Below, in pieces: positions 23,137 through 30,273 of a stretch of 36,083 bases of DNA (the stretch's first letter is position 1; each line of letters opens with the position of its first letter). The notes below the pieces were generated by a model, which saw nothing but the letters and a program-made list of their open reading frames with translations, did not search any database and was not told the origin of the DNA. The translations under genes and the position numbers were made by a program. The stretch is taken from assembly GCA_039028635.1 (NCBI GenBank), contig JBCCHV010000066.1, positions 1 through 36,083 on the forward strand. The letters run 5' to 3'. This stretch comes from Acidobacteriota bacterium. GTDB taxonomy: Bacteria > Acidobacteriota > Thermoanaerobaculia > Multivoradales > JBCCEF01.

Positions 23137-24009
23137 TCATCGGCCGATATAGCTCTTTTGGAATCCCCGATAGGTCATCTTGAACAACGAAGAACCGTCG
23201 GCAACATTTCGATAGTCCCAGCCCAAGAAGTACGGGGCTTTATTGGACACGAAGAAACTGACCCGCGAGGATCGGCTCGGTGCGAGGGATTGAATCTCGA
23301 GAGCTTGGTGGCGCTGGCCGCGGGAATCGGTGATGGTGGTTTCTCCGATGACCTTGACGTTCAGCAACTGGACCCCGCTTGCGGCAGACTGTTGGTAGGC
23401 GTGGAGTCGGAGCCCTTGGCCCTTTCGAAGATCGAGAAAGGGAAGTACGAAGGGAAGGCCTCCGAAGTCGAAGAGGGGGCGCTCAATGGAGACCACTCGG
23501 TTCTTCGAGGGCCCCTCATCGGGTACCTCGGTTCGCCGCAACTCGCCGGCTTCGACGCCGACGAAGCTGTAGGGGCCGCCCCAGTCACTGCGTGGCTTCG
23601 TCGGCGCCATGCGATAGCGCAGGGCGCCGGTCTTGCGCTCCATGACCAGGAGGTCGAGGCTCGGGACACCGTGGTCCCCGGCCTGTTCGCTGGTGAAGGT
23701 CCACAGCATCCATGTCGCGGGGACACCTCGGAACATGGCTTTGTTGAAATCGATGGTCGTCAAGAGCTCGAGCGGACCCTCCGGGGTCGCGAAGACCCCG
23801 TCGTAGGCGACCGTCACCGCGGTCATCGAGCCTGTGTCGACGGTGAGGTCTCCGGGAGCGTAAAGGGGCCATTGGTCGGCGCCATCGAAGTGGCTCAGAT
23901 CAAGAGGCTCTTGCGCGCCGACGATCAAGGCCAGGGGCAGGCTCAGGCCTGTGATCAAGAGGCTCCAGAGCCACCGGATGAGCCGCGGTCGAAGAGTTTG
24001 CTCAGTCAT
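23137..24009 (-). CDS. Exported protein of unknown function
   Basis: A 290-residue protein with a long N-terminal hydrophobic segment (WLWSLLITGLSLPLALIVGA) that is probably a signal peptide or membrane anchor. The rest is beta-rich, with WPLYAPGDLTVDTGSM, FRGVPATWMLWTFTSEQAG, FVGVEAGEL and DFGGLPFVLPFLDL. It ends in PYFLGWDYRNVADGSSLFKMTYRG. The alternating strand pattern resembles lipoprotein-carrier or DUF3108-like beta folds, but I do not recognise it securely. It sits upstream of the CadC-like regulator on the same strand and could be its partner or target. Confidence 0.75.
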   Translation of the reverse strand: MTEQTLRPRLIRWLWSLLITGLSLPLALIVGAQEPLDLSHFDGADQWPLYAPGDLTVDTGSMTAVTVAYDGVFATPEGPLELLTTIDFNKAMFRGVPATWMLWTFTSEQAGDHGVPSLDLLVMERKTGALRYRMAPTKPRSDWGGPYSFVGVEAGELRRTEVPDEGPSKNRVVSIERPLFDFGGLPFVLPFLDLRKGQGLRLHAYQQSAASGVQLLNVKVIGETTITDSRGQRHQALEIQSLAPSRSSRVSFFVSNKAPYFLGWDYRNVADGSSLFKMTYRGFQKSYIGR

Positions 24010-24164
24010 GCCTGTCTCCTAGTTCCCGAGAGTTGAGAAATCGTTCAGCGCCATCGGAGACTGCCTCCGCCGACGGCTCGGATCTTGGGCCGAGGAGCCG
24101 TCCAAAGGCCATGACCAGAAGATGACAATTGACTGGGACGGGGGCATGGAGACTTCCTGGTGCC

Positions 24165-24194
24165 TTGACAGGTGACTTATTGGTCACGTATCGT
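24165..24194 (+). promoter_or_regulatory. Promoter and operator of the ArsR-SRPBCC gene
   Basis: The -35 TTGACA (24165-24170) and -10 TATCGT (24189-24194) are 18 bases apart. An inverted repeat GTGAC-TTATTG-GTCAC (24172-24187) lies between them. The start codon at 24202 is about 7 bases after the -10, so the transcript would be leaderless or nearly so. Placement of the palindrome suggests autorepression. Confidence 0.6.
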
Positions 24195-24201
24195 CTGGGC
24201 C

Positions 24202-24975
24202 ATGGATGACACCGTGTTCAAGGCCCTGGCCGATCCCAGTCGGCGGCTCCTTCTCGATCGCCTGTTCGCCGGCGACGGACAGACCCTCGGTGAGCTCGAG
24301 GGTTGTCTGGAGATGAGTCGCTACGGCGTGATGAAGCACCTGCGGGTGCTGGAGGCGGCGGGCCTGGTGACCACTTGCAAGGTCGGGCGGTGCAAGTACC
24401 ACTACCTCAATCCGGTGCCCATCGGCCGCATTCAGGAACGCTGGCTGAGCAAGTACGCGGCACCTTGGGTCGGCCTGATGGGCGGCCTGAAGAACTCTCT
24501 GGAGGGAACCGTGAGTCAGAAACCCAAGCACGTCTATGAGATCTACATTCGTACCTCGCCGGAGAAGCTGTGGCAGGCGATCACCAGCGGCGAAATGACC
24601 CAGCTCTATTTCCACGAGACCCGCATCGAGTCGGACTGGCAGGTGGGCTCGCCGATGGTCTACCGCGGCCCCGATGGCCAAGAGATGGTGGTCGGCGAGG
24701 TGCTCGAGATCGCGGCCCCCCAGCGCCTGGTGGTGAGCTGGCAGTTCACCGCCGCCCATGACGAAAAGCGGACCTCCGATCCGCCGTCGCGGGTCACCTG
24801 GGAGATCGAGAGCGTCGGCAAGGAAGAGGAGGTCTGCCGCCTCACCCTGGTGCACGATGGCTTCGAGACGGAGACCCGAACTTTCCAGATGGTGGCGCGT
24901 GGTTGGGTGCCGATCCTGGATAGCCTGAAGAGCCTGTTGGAGACCGGTCGCGCCCTGCCGGCGGTGGCCGTGTGA
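24202..24975 (+). CDS. ArsR-type regulator fused to SRPBCC/AHSA1 domain
   Basis: A 257-residue fusion. Residues 1-90 form an ArsR-like winged helix: MDDTVFKALADPSRRLLLDRL, with the recognition helix around MSRYGVMKHLRVLEAAGLV and wing VGRCKYHYLNP. Residues 105-250 form an AHSA1/SRPBCC hydrophobic-cavity domain (EIYIRTSPEKLWQAITSGEMTQLYF, QRLVVSWQF, LTLVHDGF, GWVPILDSLKSLLETG). The SRPBCC domain would bind a small hydrophobic ligand and control DNA binding. No Shine-Dalgarno precedes the ATG; together with the close promoter this suggests leaderless translation. No metal-binding Cys motif typical of arsenic sensors is present. Confidence 0.9.
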   Translation: MDDTVFKALADPSRRLLLDRLFAGDGQTLGELEGCLEMSRYGVMKHLRVLEAAGLVTTCKVGRCKYHYLNPVPIGRIQERWLSKYAAPWVGLMGGLKNSLEGTVSQKPKHVYEIYIRTSPEKLWQAITSGEMTQLYFHETRIESDWQVGSPMVYRGPDGQEMVVGEVLEIAAPQRLVVSWQFTAAHDEKRTSDPPSRVTWEIESVGKEEEVCRLTLVHDGFETETRTFQMVARGWVPILDSLKSLLETGRALPAVAV

Positions 24976-25226
24976 GGACCTTCGAGAGTGTCGAATTCGA
25001 AATCCCATGAGACGTTTTCCTCGGATTCGACGCCTTGGTGGATCGAGGGACGTTGGCCCGAGCGTCCGTCGGCGTTTGTTCTGAATCCCAGACTCCCCCC
25101 ATACGTCGACGGAGGGCCAGCGTCCCTCGAATTGCTTGGCCGGAGTTCCTGGCGGCGTGCCGCTGGTGGGTCTCCCGGCACTGCCCGGCGAGGCATCGCC
25201 GAACCGACGGTCGAGTGCAGGTCGCG

Positions 25227-25742
25227 ATGAGGGTTGCGATCACGATTCGTCAGGCCGAGCCCCGGGAGGTGCCCTGGCTAGCGGAAATCGAGCGCCGAGC
25301 CGCCGTTCTTTTCGAGCCCTGGCGGGACCGCCTGGCCCTCGATGACGGCGAGCCGACGCCCCTCGAGGAACTGCGCGAGGCGCAGGCCCGCGGCCAGCTT
25401 TTCGTTGCCGAGAGCGACCAGGAAAAGGTCGTCGGCTGGTATCGCCTCGGCGTGATCGACGGCCACGGCCACCTCTACGAAATCGACGTTCTGCCGGAGC
25501 TCGGCGGCCGCGGAATCGGCCGTCGACTGGTCGAGCACTCTCTCGAGGTTGCTCGCCAGCGTGGGCATCGCACCGTCACCCTGACCACGTTTCGCGACGT
25601 CCCCTGGAATCGGCCCTTTTACGAGCGCCTCGGTTTCGTCCTGACGACCGCAGACGGTCCCGAGATGAAGGCAATCCTCGCCGAAGAAGCCTCCTGGGGA
25701 TTCGACCCGACCCAGCGTTGCGTCATGGAGAGGATCCTCTGA
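25227..25742 (+). CDS. GNAT-family N-acetyltransferase
   Basis: A 171-residue cytosolic GNAT. The acetyl-CoA-binding motif is IDVLPELGGRGIGRRLVEHSLEVARQRGH, preceded by the strand EKVVGWYRLGVIDGHGHLYEI and followed by VTLTTFRDVPWNRPFYERLGFVL. The acyl acceptor is unknown; the family includes small-molecule and peptide N-acetyltransferases. The ATG at 25227 is taken because the preceding open sequence has no domain character, but no strong ribosome-binding site is visible; a GTG at 25215 is possible. The 250 bases upstream (24976-25226) contain nothing I can identify. Confidence 0.9.
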   Translation: MRVAITIRQAEPREVPWLAEIERRAAVLFEPWRDRLALDDGEPTPLEELREAQARGQLFVAESDQEKVVGWYRLGVIDGHGHLYEIDVLPELGGRGIGRRLVEHSLEVARQRGHRTVTLTTFRDVPWNRPFYERLGFVLTTADGPEMKAILAEEASWGFDPTQRCVMERIL

Positions 25743-26177
25743 GAACCGCCGTCGGCGGGGCCTCGGGCCGTTCGCTGAAAAAAATGCAATCGCGATGAGA
25801 CATTGTGCGCAGTTCTTCCGCCTTTTAGATCGGAAGGGTCGTGCACCGGTTGTCAGGGTGCCGACCTCGCCAGAATTCGCTGAGTCGTGGTTCTGCCACG
25901 CCTTGCGAGGTTCGAAGTGGGAGGGATCGCCTCGTCCTGAGGCCGATTCTCCCGAGCGCTTTTGTCCCGAGGTCCCGGTTCCTGTTGGCAACCAACGATC
26001 GGAGACCTCGGGCCCTTTTTTTCTCCACAACGTCTTTCGAAGAAGGGCTCTCCGCGAATCGTCGTGCTTGGCGGTCGCAGCGCGATTTTCTATGCTCGGT
26101 ATCTGAAGATCGCCCCGGGCGGTCGGTGACCGTCTCGGGGCTGTACGCGATCATTCCTTCGGAAGGAGAGGGAGCCG
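25743..26177 (+). other. 435-base intergenic region with terminator and folded leader
   Basis: No protein gene is visible. The first 220 bases are of moderate GC with an AT-rich patch (GCTGAAAAAAATGCAATCG at about 25776) and end in the strong terminator listed separately, so they could encode a small RNA or be a long 3' UTR of the GNAT gene. Downstream, CCCCG/CGGGG and CGGTC/GACCG pair in a nested hairpin (about 26115-26141) just before the DUF6526 gene, and the ribosome-binding stretch GGAAGGAG partly pairs with TTCC upstream. These could regulate the following operon. Confidence 0.4.
25966..26022 (+). terminator. Rho-independent terminator with structured loop
   Basis: CCCGAGGTC (25966-25974) and GACCTCGGG (26004-26012) form a perfect nine-pair stem, followed by CCC and seven T (26016-26022). 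The 29-base loop itself contains a perfect hairpin GTTGG-CAA-CCAAC enclosed by CCG/CGG. It lies 224 bases beyond the GNAT stop, farther than expected for that gene. Confidence 0.75.
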
Positions 26178-26618
26178 ATGGCCGACGCACCGCAGTCTCT
26201 ATCCAAACACCGGCGCTATGTGCCGGGGTACCACTTCGTCACCTTTGGTGTCCTGTTGATCCTGCTCTTCTGGCAGGGCTATCGGCTGTTCCGGGCACCG
26301 GGCTTCGAAACCGTGCTCGGGGTCCTGGTGGCGGCGGCCTTGATCGGCTCGTTGCTCTATGCGCGGGTCTTCGCCCTCGGTGCTCAGGATCGCGTCATTC
26401 GGCTCGAAGAGCGCCTTCGGCTGGAGCGCCTGACCCCCGCCGGTCATGGTCTCGAAGGTCGCATCGACGAGCTGACGCCACGCCAGGCAGTGGGCCTGCG
26501 CTTCGCCTCCGACGAGGAGGTCGTGGACCTCGCCCTGAGGACCCTCGACGAAGGCCTCGGCACCGAGCAGATCAAGAAGCGCATCAAGACCTGGCGACCG
26601 GACCACTTTCGGATCTAG
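26178..26618 (+). CDS. DUF6526 family membrane protein
   Basis: A 146-residue protein matching the DUF6526 pattern: N-terminal HRRYVPGYHFVTFGVLLILLFW, a second membrane segment VLGVLVAAALIGSLLYARV, then a soluble tail with QDRVIRLEERLRL, LTPRQAVGLRFASDEE and a C-terminal IKKRIKTWRPDHFRI. The family's function is unknown. The ATG at 26178 has GGAAGGAGAGGG upstream. It is the first gene of a tight run with the next membrane protein (13 bases) and the SGNH-TPR protein (overlap). Confidence 0.9.
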   Translation: MADAPQSLSKHRRYVPGYHFVTFGVLLILLFWQGYRLFRAPGFETVLGVLVAAALIGSLLYARVFALGAQDRVIRLEERLRLERLTPAGHGLEGRIDELTPRQAVGLRFASDEEVVDLALRTLDEGLGTEQIKKRIKTWRPDHFRI

Positions 26619-26631
26619 AGCGAGGGCGACA

Positions 26632-27051
26632 ATGAAACTGTCTCGAGTTGCGTATGGCGCTGGCGCCTGGCTCTACGGTGCGACCGGTGCGATCCACTTG
26701 TGGGCTCATCTCGGCAGCTCCGCTCGGGTTCCGACCGACCCCGACGAAGTCGAGCTGCTGCGCTTGGCGACAACCTTCCAGCGCGACATGGGGCAGGGTT
26801 TCGAGCGCAGCCTGATGGATTTCTTCAACGGCTTCAGCGTTTCGCTGACGATCCTCTGCCTCGCGCTCTGGGGACTCAATCTGATTCTGCTGCATCGTAC
26901 CGAGGGCTCTTTGCGGGGCCCTGCTCTGTTCAACGGTGCCGTCGGCGTGGCGATGATCGCCCTCAGCTGGAGCTATTTCTTCGTGCCGCCGATCACCCTC
27001 TTCGGCCTGGTGACCGCCGCTTTCCTGGTGGCGGCGGCGGGAGGGCGATGA
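26632..27051 (+). CDS. Small membrane protein of unknown function
   Basis: A 139-residue protein with about four hydrophobic segments: VAYGAGAWLYGATGAIHLWAH, then SVSLTILCLALWGLNLILL, a third in FNGAVGVAMIALSWSYFF and a C-terminal ITLFGLVTAAFLVAAAGG. A charged loop (FQRDMGQGFERSLMDFFNGFS) lies between the first two. I recognise no named domain with certainty; the HLW(AG)H and FQ(R)DMG features recall a family of small LIC-type hypothetical membrane proteins. Its stop overlaps the SGNH-TPR start as ATGA, indicating coupling. Confidence 0.75.
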   Translation: MKLSRVAYGAGAWLYGATGAIHLWAHLGSSARVPTDPDEVELLRLATTFQRDMGQGFERSLMDFFNGFSVSLTILCLALWGLNLILLHRTEGSLRGPALFNGAVGVAMIALSWSYFFVPPITLFGLVTAAFLVAAAGGR

Positions 27052-29405
27052 CCGCCGAGTCCAAGATCGGGCGCCGCCTCGGGCTGGTGGTGGTGGGCTT
27101 GCTCAGCCCGCTGTTGGTCTTGGCTCTGCTCGAGGGGGTGCTGGTTCTGGCCGGGGTGGGAGAAGCGCCCCTCGGAGAGGATCCTCTGGTCGGTTTCGCC
27201 CCCGGCAGCGATCTGTTCGTTGCCGCCACCGCCGACGACGGTCGCGACATCTGGCGCACCAACCCGCGCAAGCTGACCTTCTTCAATCCACAAGAGTTCG
27301 ACCGCCCGAAGGCCACCGGCACCTATCGGGTGTTCACCCTCGGTGGGTCGACCACGGCCGGTCGCCCATACGATCATCGGGTCGCCTTCGGAGCCTGGCT
27401 CGGTCACTATCTCGCGGCGGCGGCGCCGGAGCGCCGCTTCGAGGTGATCAACGCCGGCGCCATCTCCTATGCCAGCTATCGCGTCGCGTTGCTGATGCAG
27501 GAGCTAGAGCGCTATCAACCGGACCTGTTCGTCCTCTACACCGGCCACAACGAGTTTCTCGAGGAACGCAGCTACGGCGAGCTCAAGGCCGGCAACCGTG
27601 CCCTCCAAGGGGCACGGGCCTGGCTGGCGCGGCGGCGCTTCGCCAGCCTGCTGCGGCCGGCCCAGGGCGACGACGCGGAGCGGGTCACCCTGGGGGCCGA
27701 GGTCGAGACCAAGCTCGATGGCTGGACCGGTCTCGAGCGCTACCGGCGGGACGATGCCCTCGAGGCGTCGGTGGTCGAGCACTTCGACCTCAACCTCGAC
27801 CGCATCATCGCCATCGCCCGGCGCGCCGGGGCAGACATCGTGGTGGTCGATCCGATCGCCAACGTCAAAGACTTCTCGCCCTTCAAGGCCGAGCCCGGCG
27901 AAGGCCTCGCGCCGTCCGCTCGACAGCGTTTCGATGAGCTTCTGGGGCGCGCCGGAGCAGCTTTGGCCGAGGGACGCAGCGGTGAAGCCCGGTCGCTTTT
28001 GGAGGATGCGGTAGGGCTCGACGAGCGACACGCAGAGGGTTGGTTCCTCTTCGGGCAGGCGCTCTTCGCCGAAGGGGACCACGAGGCGGCCCGCGCCGCG
28101 CTGCTCAAGGCCAAGGACGAGGACGTGGCTCCGCTGCGCGCTCTCGAGAGCATCCACCAGCGGTTGGCGGCGGCGGCGGAGCGCAACGGAGTGCCTTGGA
28201 TTCCCCTGCGGGAGATGATCGAGACGGAAAGCCGCGAGCGCTTCGGGCACGATCTGCTGGGTGACGAGTTCCTACAGGACCACGTTCATCCGGCGCTGGC
28301 CGTGCACCGTCGCCTGGCGGCAGAGATCCTCGACTGGCTGGTGCGGGAAGGGCAGGTGGCGGCGGCCTTGCCGGTGGCGCGGCGGGCCGAGATCGACGCC
28401 GCGGTGATGGCGGATATCGACCGCAGCTACTATGCCCAACGCGATCTCAATCTGGCCAAGGTGCTGGGGTGGGCAGGCAAGCTGCGCGAGGCCGAGGCGC
28501 CGCTGCTTCGTGCCGCCGAGATCCTGCCGGATGATCCCGAGCTGTTGCTCAATCTCGGCATCCTCTACCAGAAGACGGGACGGCCGGCCCTCGCCGTGGA
28601 ACGTCTCGAGCGGGCCACTGACATCGCTCCGGAGCGTGCCGAAGGCTGGTTCAACCTCGGGGTGGCGCAGGCTCGACTGGGACGGCGCGATGCCGCCATC
28701 GCGGCTCTCGAAACGGCCCTCGATCGACGACCGGATTACGGCGAGGCGCGCCAGAATCTAGGCGTCCTGCTGCGCGAGGCGGGGCGCTTCGAGGAGTCCG
28801 AAGCGGCGCTGCAGGAGGTGCTCGCGGATCGTCCCGAGAGTGCCGAGGTCTACCGCAGTTTGGCTCTGACCCATCGGCGGGCGGGGCGCTGGGGAGAGTC
28901 CGAAGCGGCCCTTCGCAAAGCCCTCGCCCTCGATCCCTCGGCGCCCGGATTGCGCGCCGACCTGGCCGTCACCCTGCTCCAGCAGGGGCGCCTCGAGGAG
29001 GCCGAAGGCGAGCTCAACCGAGCTCTGGCGGTGGATCCCGAAGATGCCGAGGCCTGGTACAACCGTGGCGTGATGCGCGCCCGGCAGGGGGATCCGGAGG
29101 GGGCCCTCGAGGCCTACGAGCGGACCCTCGGGGTCGATCCGCGGCACGTCGGTGCGCTCAACAACCTGGGAATCGCCTTCGGTCGTCGCGGCGAGCTGCA
29201 GCGTGCCAGCGAGCTTCTGGTGGCGGCAATCGATGCCGATCCGGCCTTCGCCGACTCCTACTTCAATCTCGCCATCGTCTACGACCAGGCGGGCGCTCCG
29301 CAGGAGGCCCTGCGCGCCCTGCGGCGGGCGGCCGAGCTCGATCCCGAGGAGGAGCGCTATCGCCAGGTGCTCGACCAGTTCCTCGCCAACCGCGGCGGGG
29401 AGTAG
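27048..29405 (+). CDS. SGNH/GDSL-hydrolase-like protein with TPR array
   Basis: A 785-residue membrane-anchored protein. An N-terminal transmembrane helix (LVVVGLLSPLLVLALLEGVLVLAG) precedes an SGNH hydrolase domain: block I FTLGGSTTAG (Ser101), block II NAGAISYASYR, block III LYTGHNEFLEE, and the distal catalytic pair in QDHVHPALAVH (Asp and His). A TPR-like insert (about 300-370) interrupts this domain. From about residue 455 to the end, about nine TPR repeats follow (for example NLGILYQKTGRPALAVERLERA, read in pieces of 34). SGNH domains hydrolyse or transfer acyl groups, often on polysaccharides; TPRs would dock a partner. The ATG at 27048 overlaps the previous stop. It is the last gene of a three-gene unit. 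Confidence 0.88.
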   Translation: MTAESKIGRRLGLVVVGLLSPLLVLALLEGVLVLAGVGEAPLGEDPLVGFAPGSDLFVAATADDGRDIWRTNPRKLTFFNPQEFDRPKATGTYRVFTLGGSTTAGRPYDHRVAFGAWLGHYLAAAAPERRFEVINAGAISYASYRVALLMQELERYQPDLFVLYTGHNEFLEERSYGELKAGNRALQGARAWLARRRFASLLRPAQGDDAERVTLGAEVETKLDGWTGLERYRRDDALEASVVEHFDLNLDRIIAIARRAGADIVVVDPIANVKDFSPFKAEPGEGLAPSARQRFDELLGRAGAALAEGRSGEARSLLEDAVGLDERHAEGWFLFGQALFAEGDHEAARAALLKAKDEDVAPLRALESIHQRLAAAAERNGVPWIPLREMIETESRERFGHDLLGDEFLQDHVHPALAVHRRLAAEILDWLVREGQVAAALPVARRAEIDAAVMADIDRSYYAQRDLNLAKVLGWAGKLREAEAPLLRAAEILPDDPELLLNLGILYQKTGRPALAVERLERATDIAPERAEGWFNLGVAQARLGRRDAAIAALETALDRRPDYGEARQNLGVLLREAGRFEESEAALQEVLADRPESAEVYRSLALTHRRAGRWGESEAALRKALALDPSAPGLRADLAVTLLQQGRLEEAEGELNRALAVDPEDAEAWYNRGVMRARQGDPEGALEAYERTLGVDPRHVGALNNLGIAFGRRGELQRASELLVAAIDADPAFADSYFNLAIVYDQAGAPQEALRALRRAAELDPEEERYRQVLDQFLANRGGE

Positions 29406-29429
29406 GAGCTGCAGCGCGCACCAGGGGTT

Positions 29430-29458
29430 TTGCTTTCATGAAAATGTGAGTATATAGA
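29430..29458 (+). promoter_or_regulatory. Promoter in an AT-rich island before the six-cysteine gene
   Basis: TTGCTT (29430-29435), a 17-base gap and TATAGA (29453-29458) form a fair sigma70-type promoter. It sits in an AT-rich island (about 29426-29472) that stands out in this GC-rich DNA. A palindrome TTTCATGAAA lies in the spacer and could be an operator. Confidence 0.5.
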
Positions 29459-29531
29459 AATATTATTTAATATCGGCTATGGTCGCTGCGCGCCTGCAAT
29501 CCCGCAGGGCTTCATGAAGAGGAGCTGACGC

Positions 29532-29834
29532 ATGAACCGATGGTCGATGGTCCTGGTAACGCTGATCTGCCTTGCTCTCGCCACCGCTGGACTGACGGCG
29601 GCGCCGGCGTCCGAGGAAAAAGAAGCCGAGAAGATCGACTTCTCGGAGCTGCTCGTCAAGCAGTCGAGTGAAGACCAGCGCCTGAACTATCCGAGCTGCT
29701 TCGCCATGAACGGTCGCTCCTGTCCGGTCGCCGGCTCGACGCAGCTCTGTCTGCTGGCACCCTTCGAGCCCGAGATCTGTGTCTGTGGCACTCACGGCGG
29801 CTCGACCCTGACCCTGCGCTGCCTCTGGTATTAG
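29532..29834 (+). CDS. Small exported six-cysteine protein
   Basis: A 100-residue protein with a clear signal peptide (MVLVTLICLALATAGLTA), an acidic linker and a compact C-terminal half containing six cysteines (in PSCFAMNGRSCPVAG, TQLCLLAPFEPEICVCGTH and LRCLWY). The spacing suggests three disulfides in the envelope or outside the cell, as in small secreted modifiers or toxin-like peptides. GAGGAG precedes the ATG. It has its own promoter in an AT-rich island. I recognise no family. Confidence 0.75.
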   Translation: MNRWSMVLVTLICLALATAGLTAAPASEEKEAEKIDFSELLVKQSSEDQRLNYPSCFAMNGRSCPVAGSTQLCLLAPFEPEICVCGTHGGSTLTLRCLWY

Positions 29835-29862
29835 GAAACGCTGAAAGGCGCGCTTTGGGCTC

Positions 29863-30273
29863 CTAGACCTTCAGCCCTTCGAGTCCCTGGCGGAGCCACT
29901 CCGGCAGGGGCTTCTTGCGATAGGCCGCCAGGTCCATCCACACAGTGACCACGCGACCCTCGGCGGCGATCTCGTCGCCCTGGTGGTAGAGCCGGAAGCG
30001 CCAGGTGACGGAGGTTTTCCCGAGATCGAGGACGCGGGCTTCGGCCTCGATGACGTCGCCGTAGGCCAGGGGGCGGCGGTAGTCGACCTCCAGGCGAACC
30101 GCTGGCAGCCCGACCTGGCGCTGGTTGATCAGCTCCGGATAGGGCACGCCGAGGGCCGCCCCGAAGACCTCTTCCATGGCGACATGGAAGTAGTGCGGGA
30201 TGCGTGGGTAGTAGACGATGCCGGCGCTGTCGACGTCGGCGAAGCGCACCGTCAGCCGACTGCGGAAGGTCAT
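29863..30273 (-). CDS. 4HBT-fold acyl-CoA thioesterase
   Basis: A 136-residue hotdog-fold thioesterase that hydrolyses a CoA thioester in the cytosol. The N-terminal signature is VRFADVDSAGIVYYPRIPHYFHVAMEE, with the catalytic Asp in ADVDSAG as in 4-hydroxybenzoyl-CoA thioesterases. VDYRRPLAYGDVIEAEARV and KTSVTWRFRLYH follow. The start is placed at 30273, where ATG overlaps the stop of the upstream flavoprotein as ATGA; the upstream open sequence is the flavoprotein read in another frame. Coupling to a CoA-ester monooxygenase strongly suggests it releases the hydroxylated or reduced product. Confidence 0.92.
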   Translation of the reverse strand: MTFRSRLTVRFADVDSAGIVYYPRIPHYFHVAMEEVFGAALGVPYPELINQRQVGLPAVRLEVDYRRPLAYGDVIEAEARVLDLGKTSVTWRFRLYHQGDEIAAEGRVVTVWMDLAAYRKKPLPEWLRQGLEGLKV

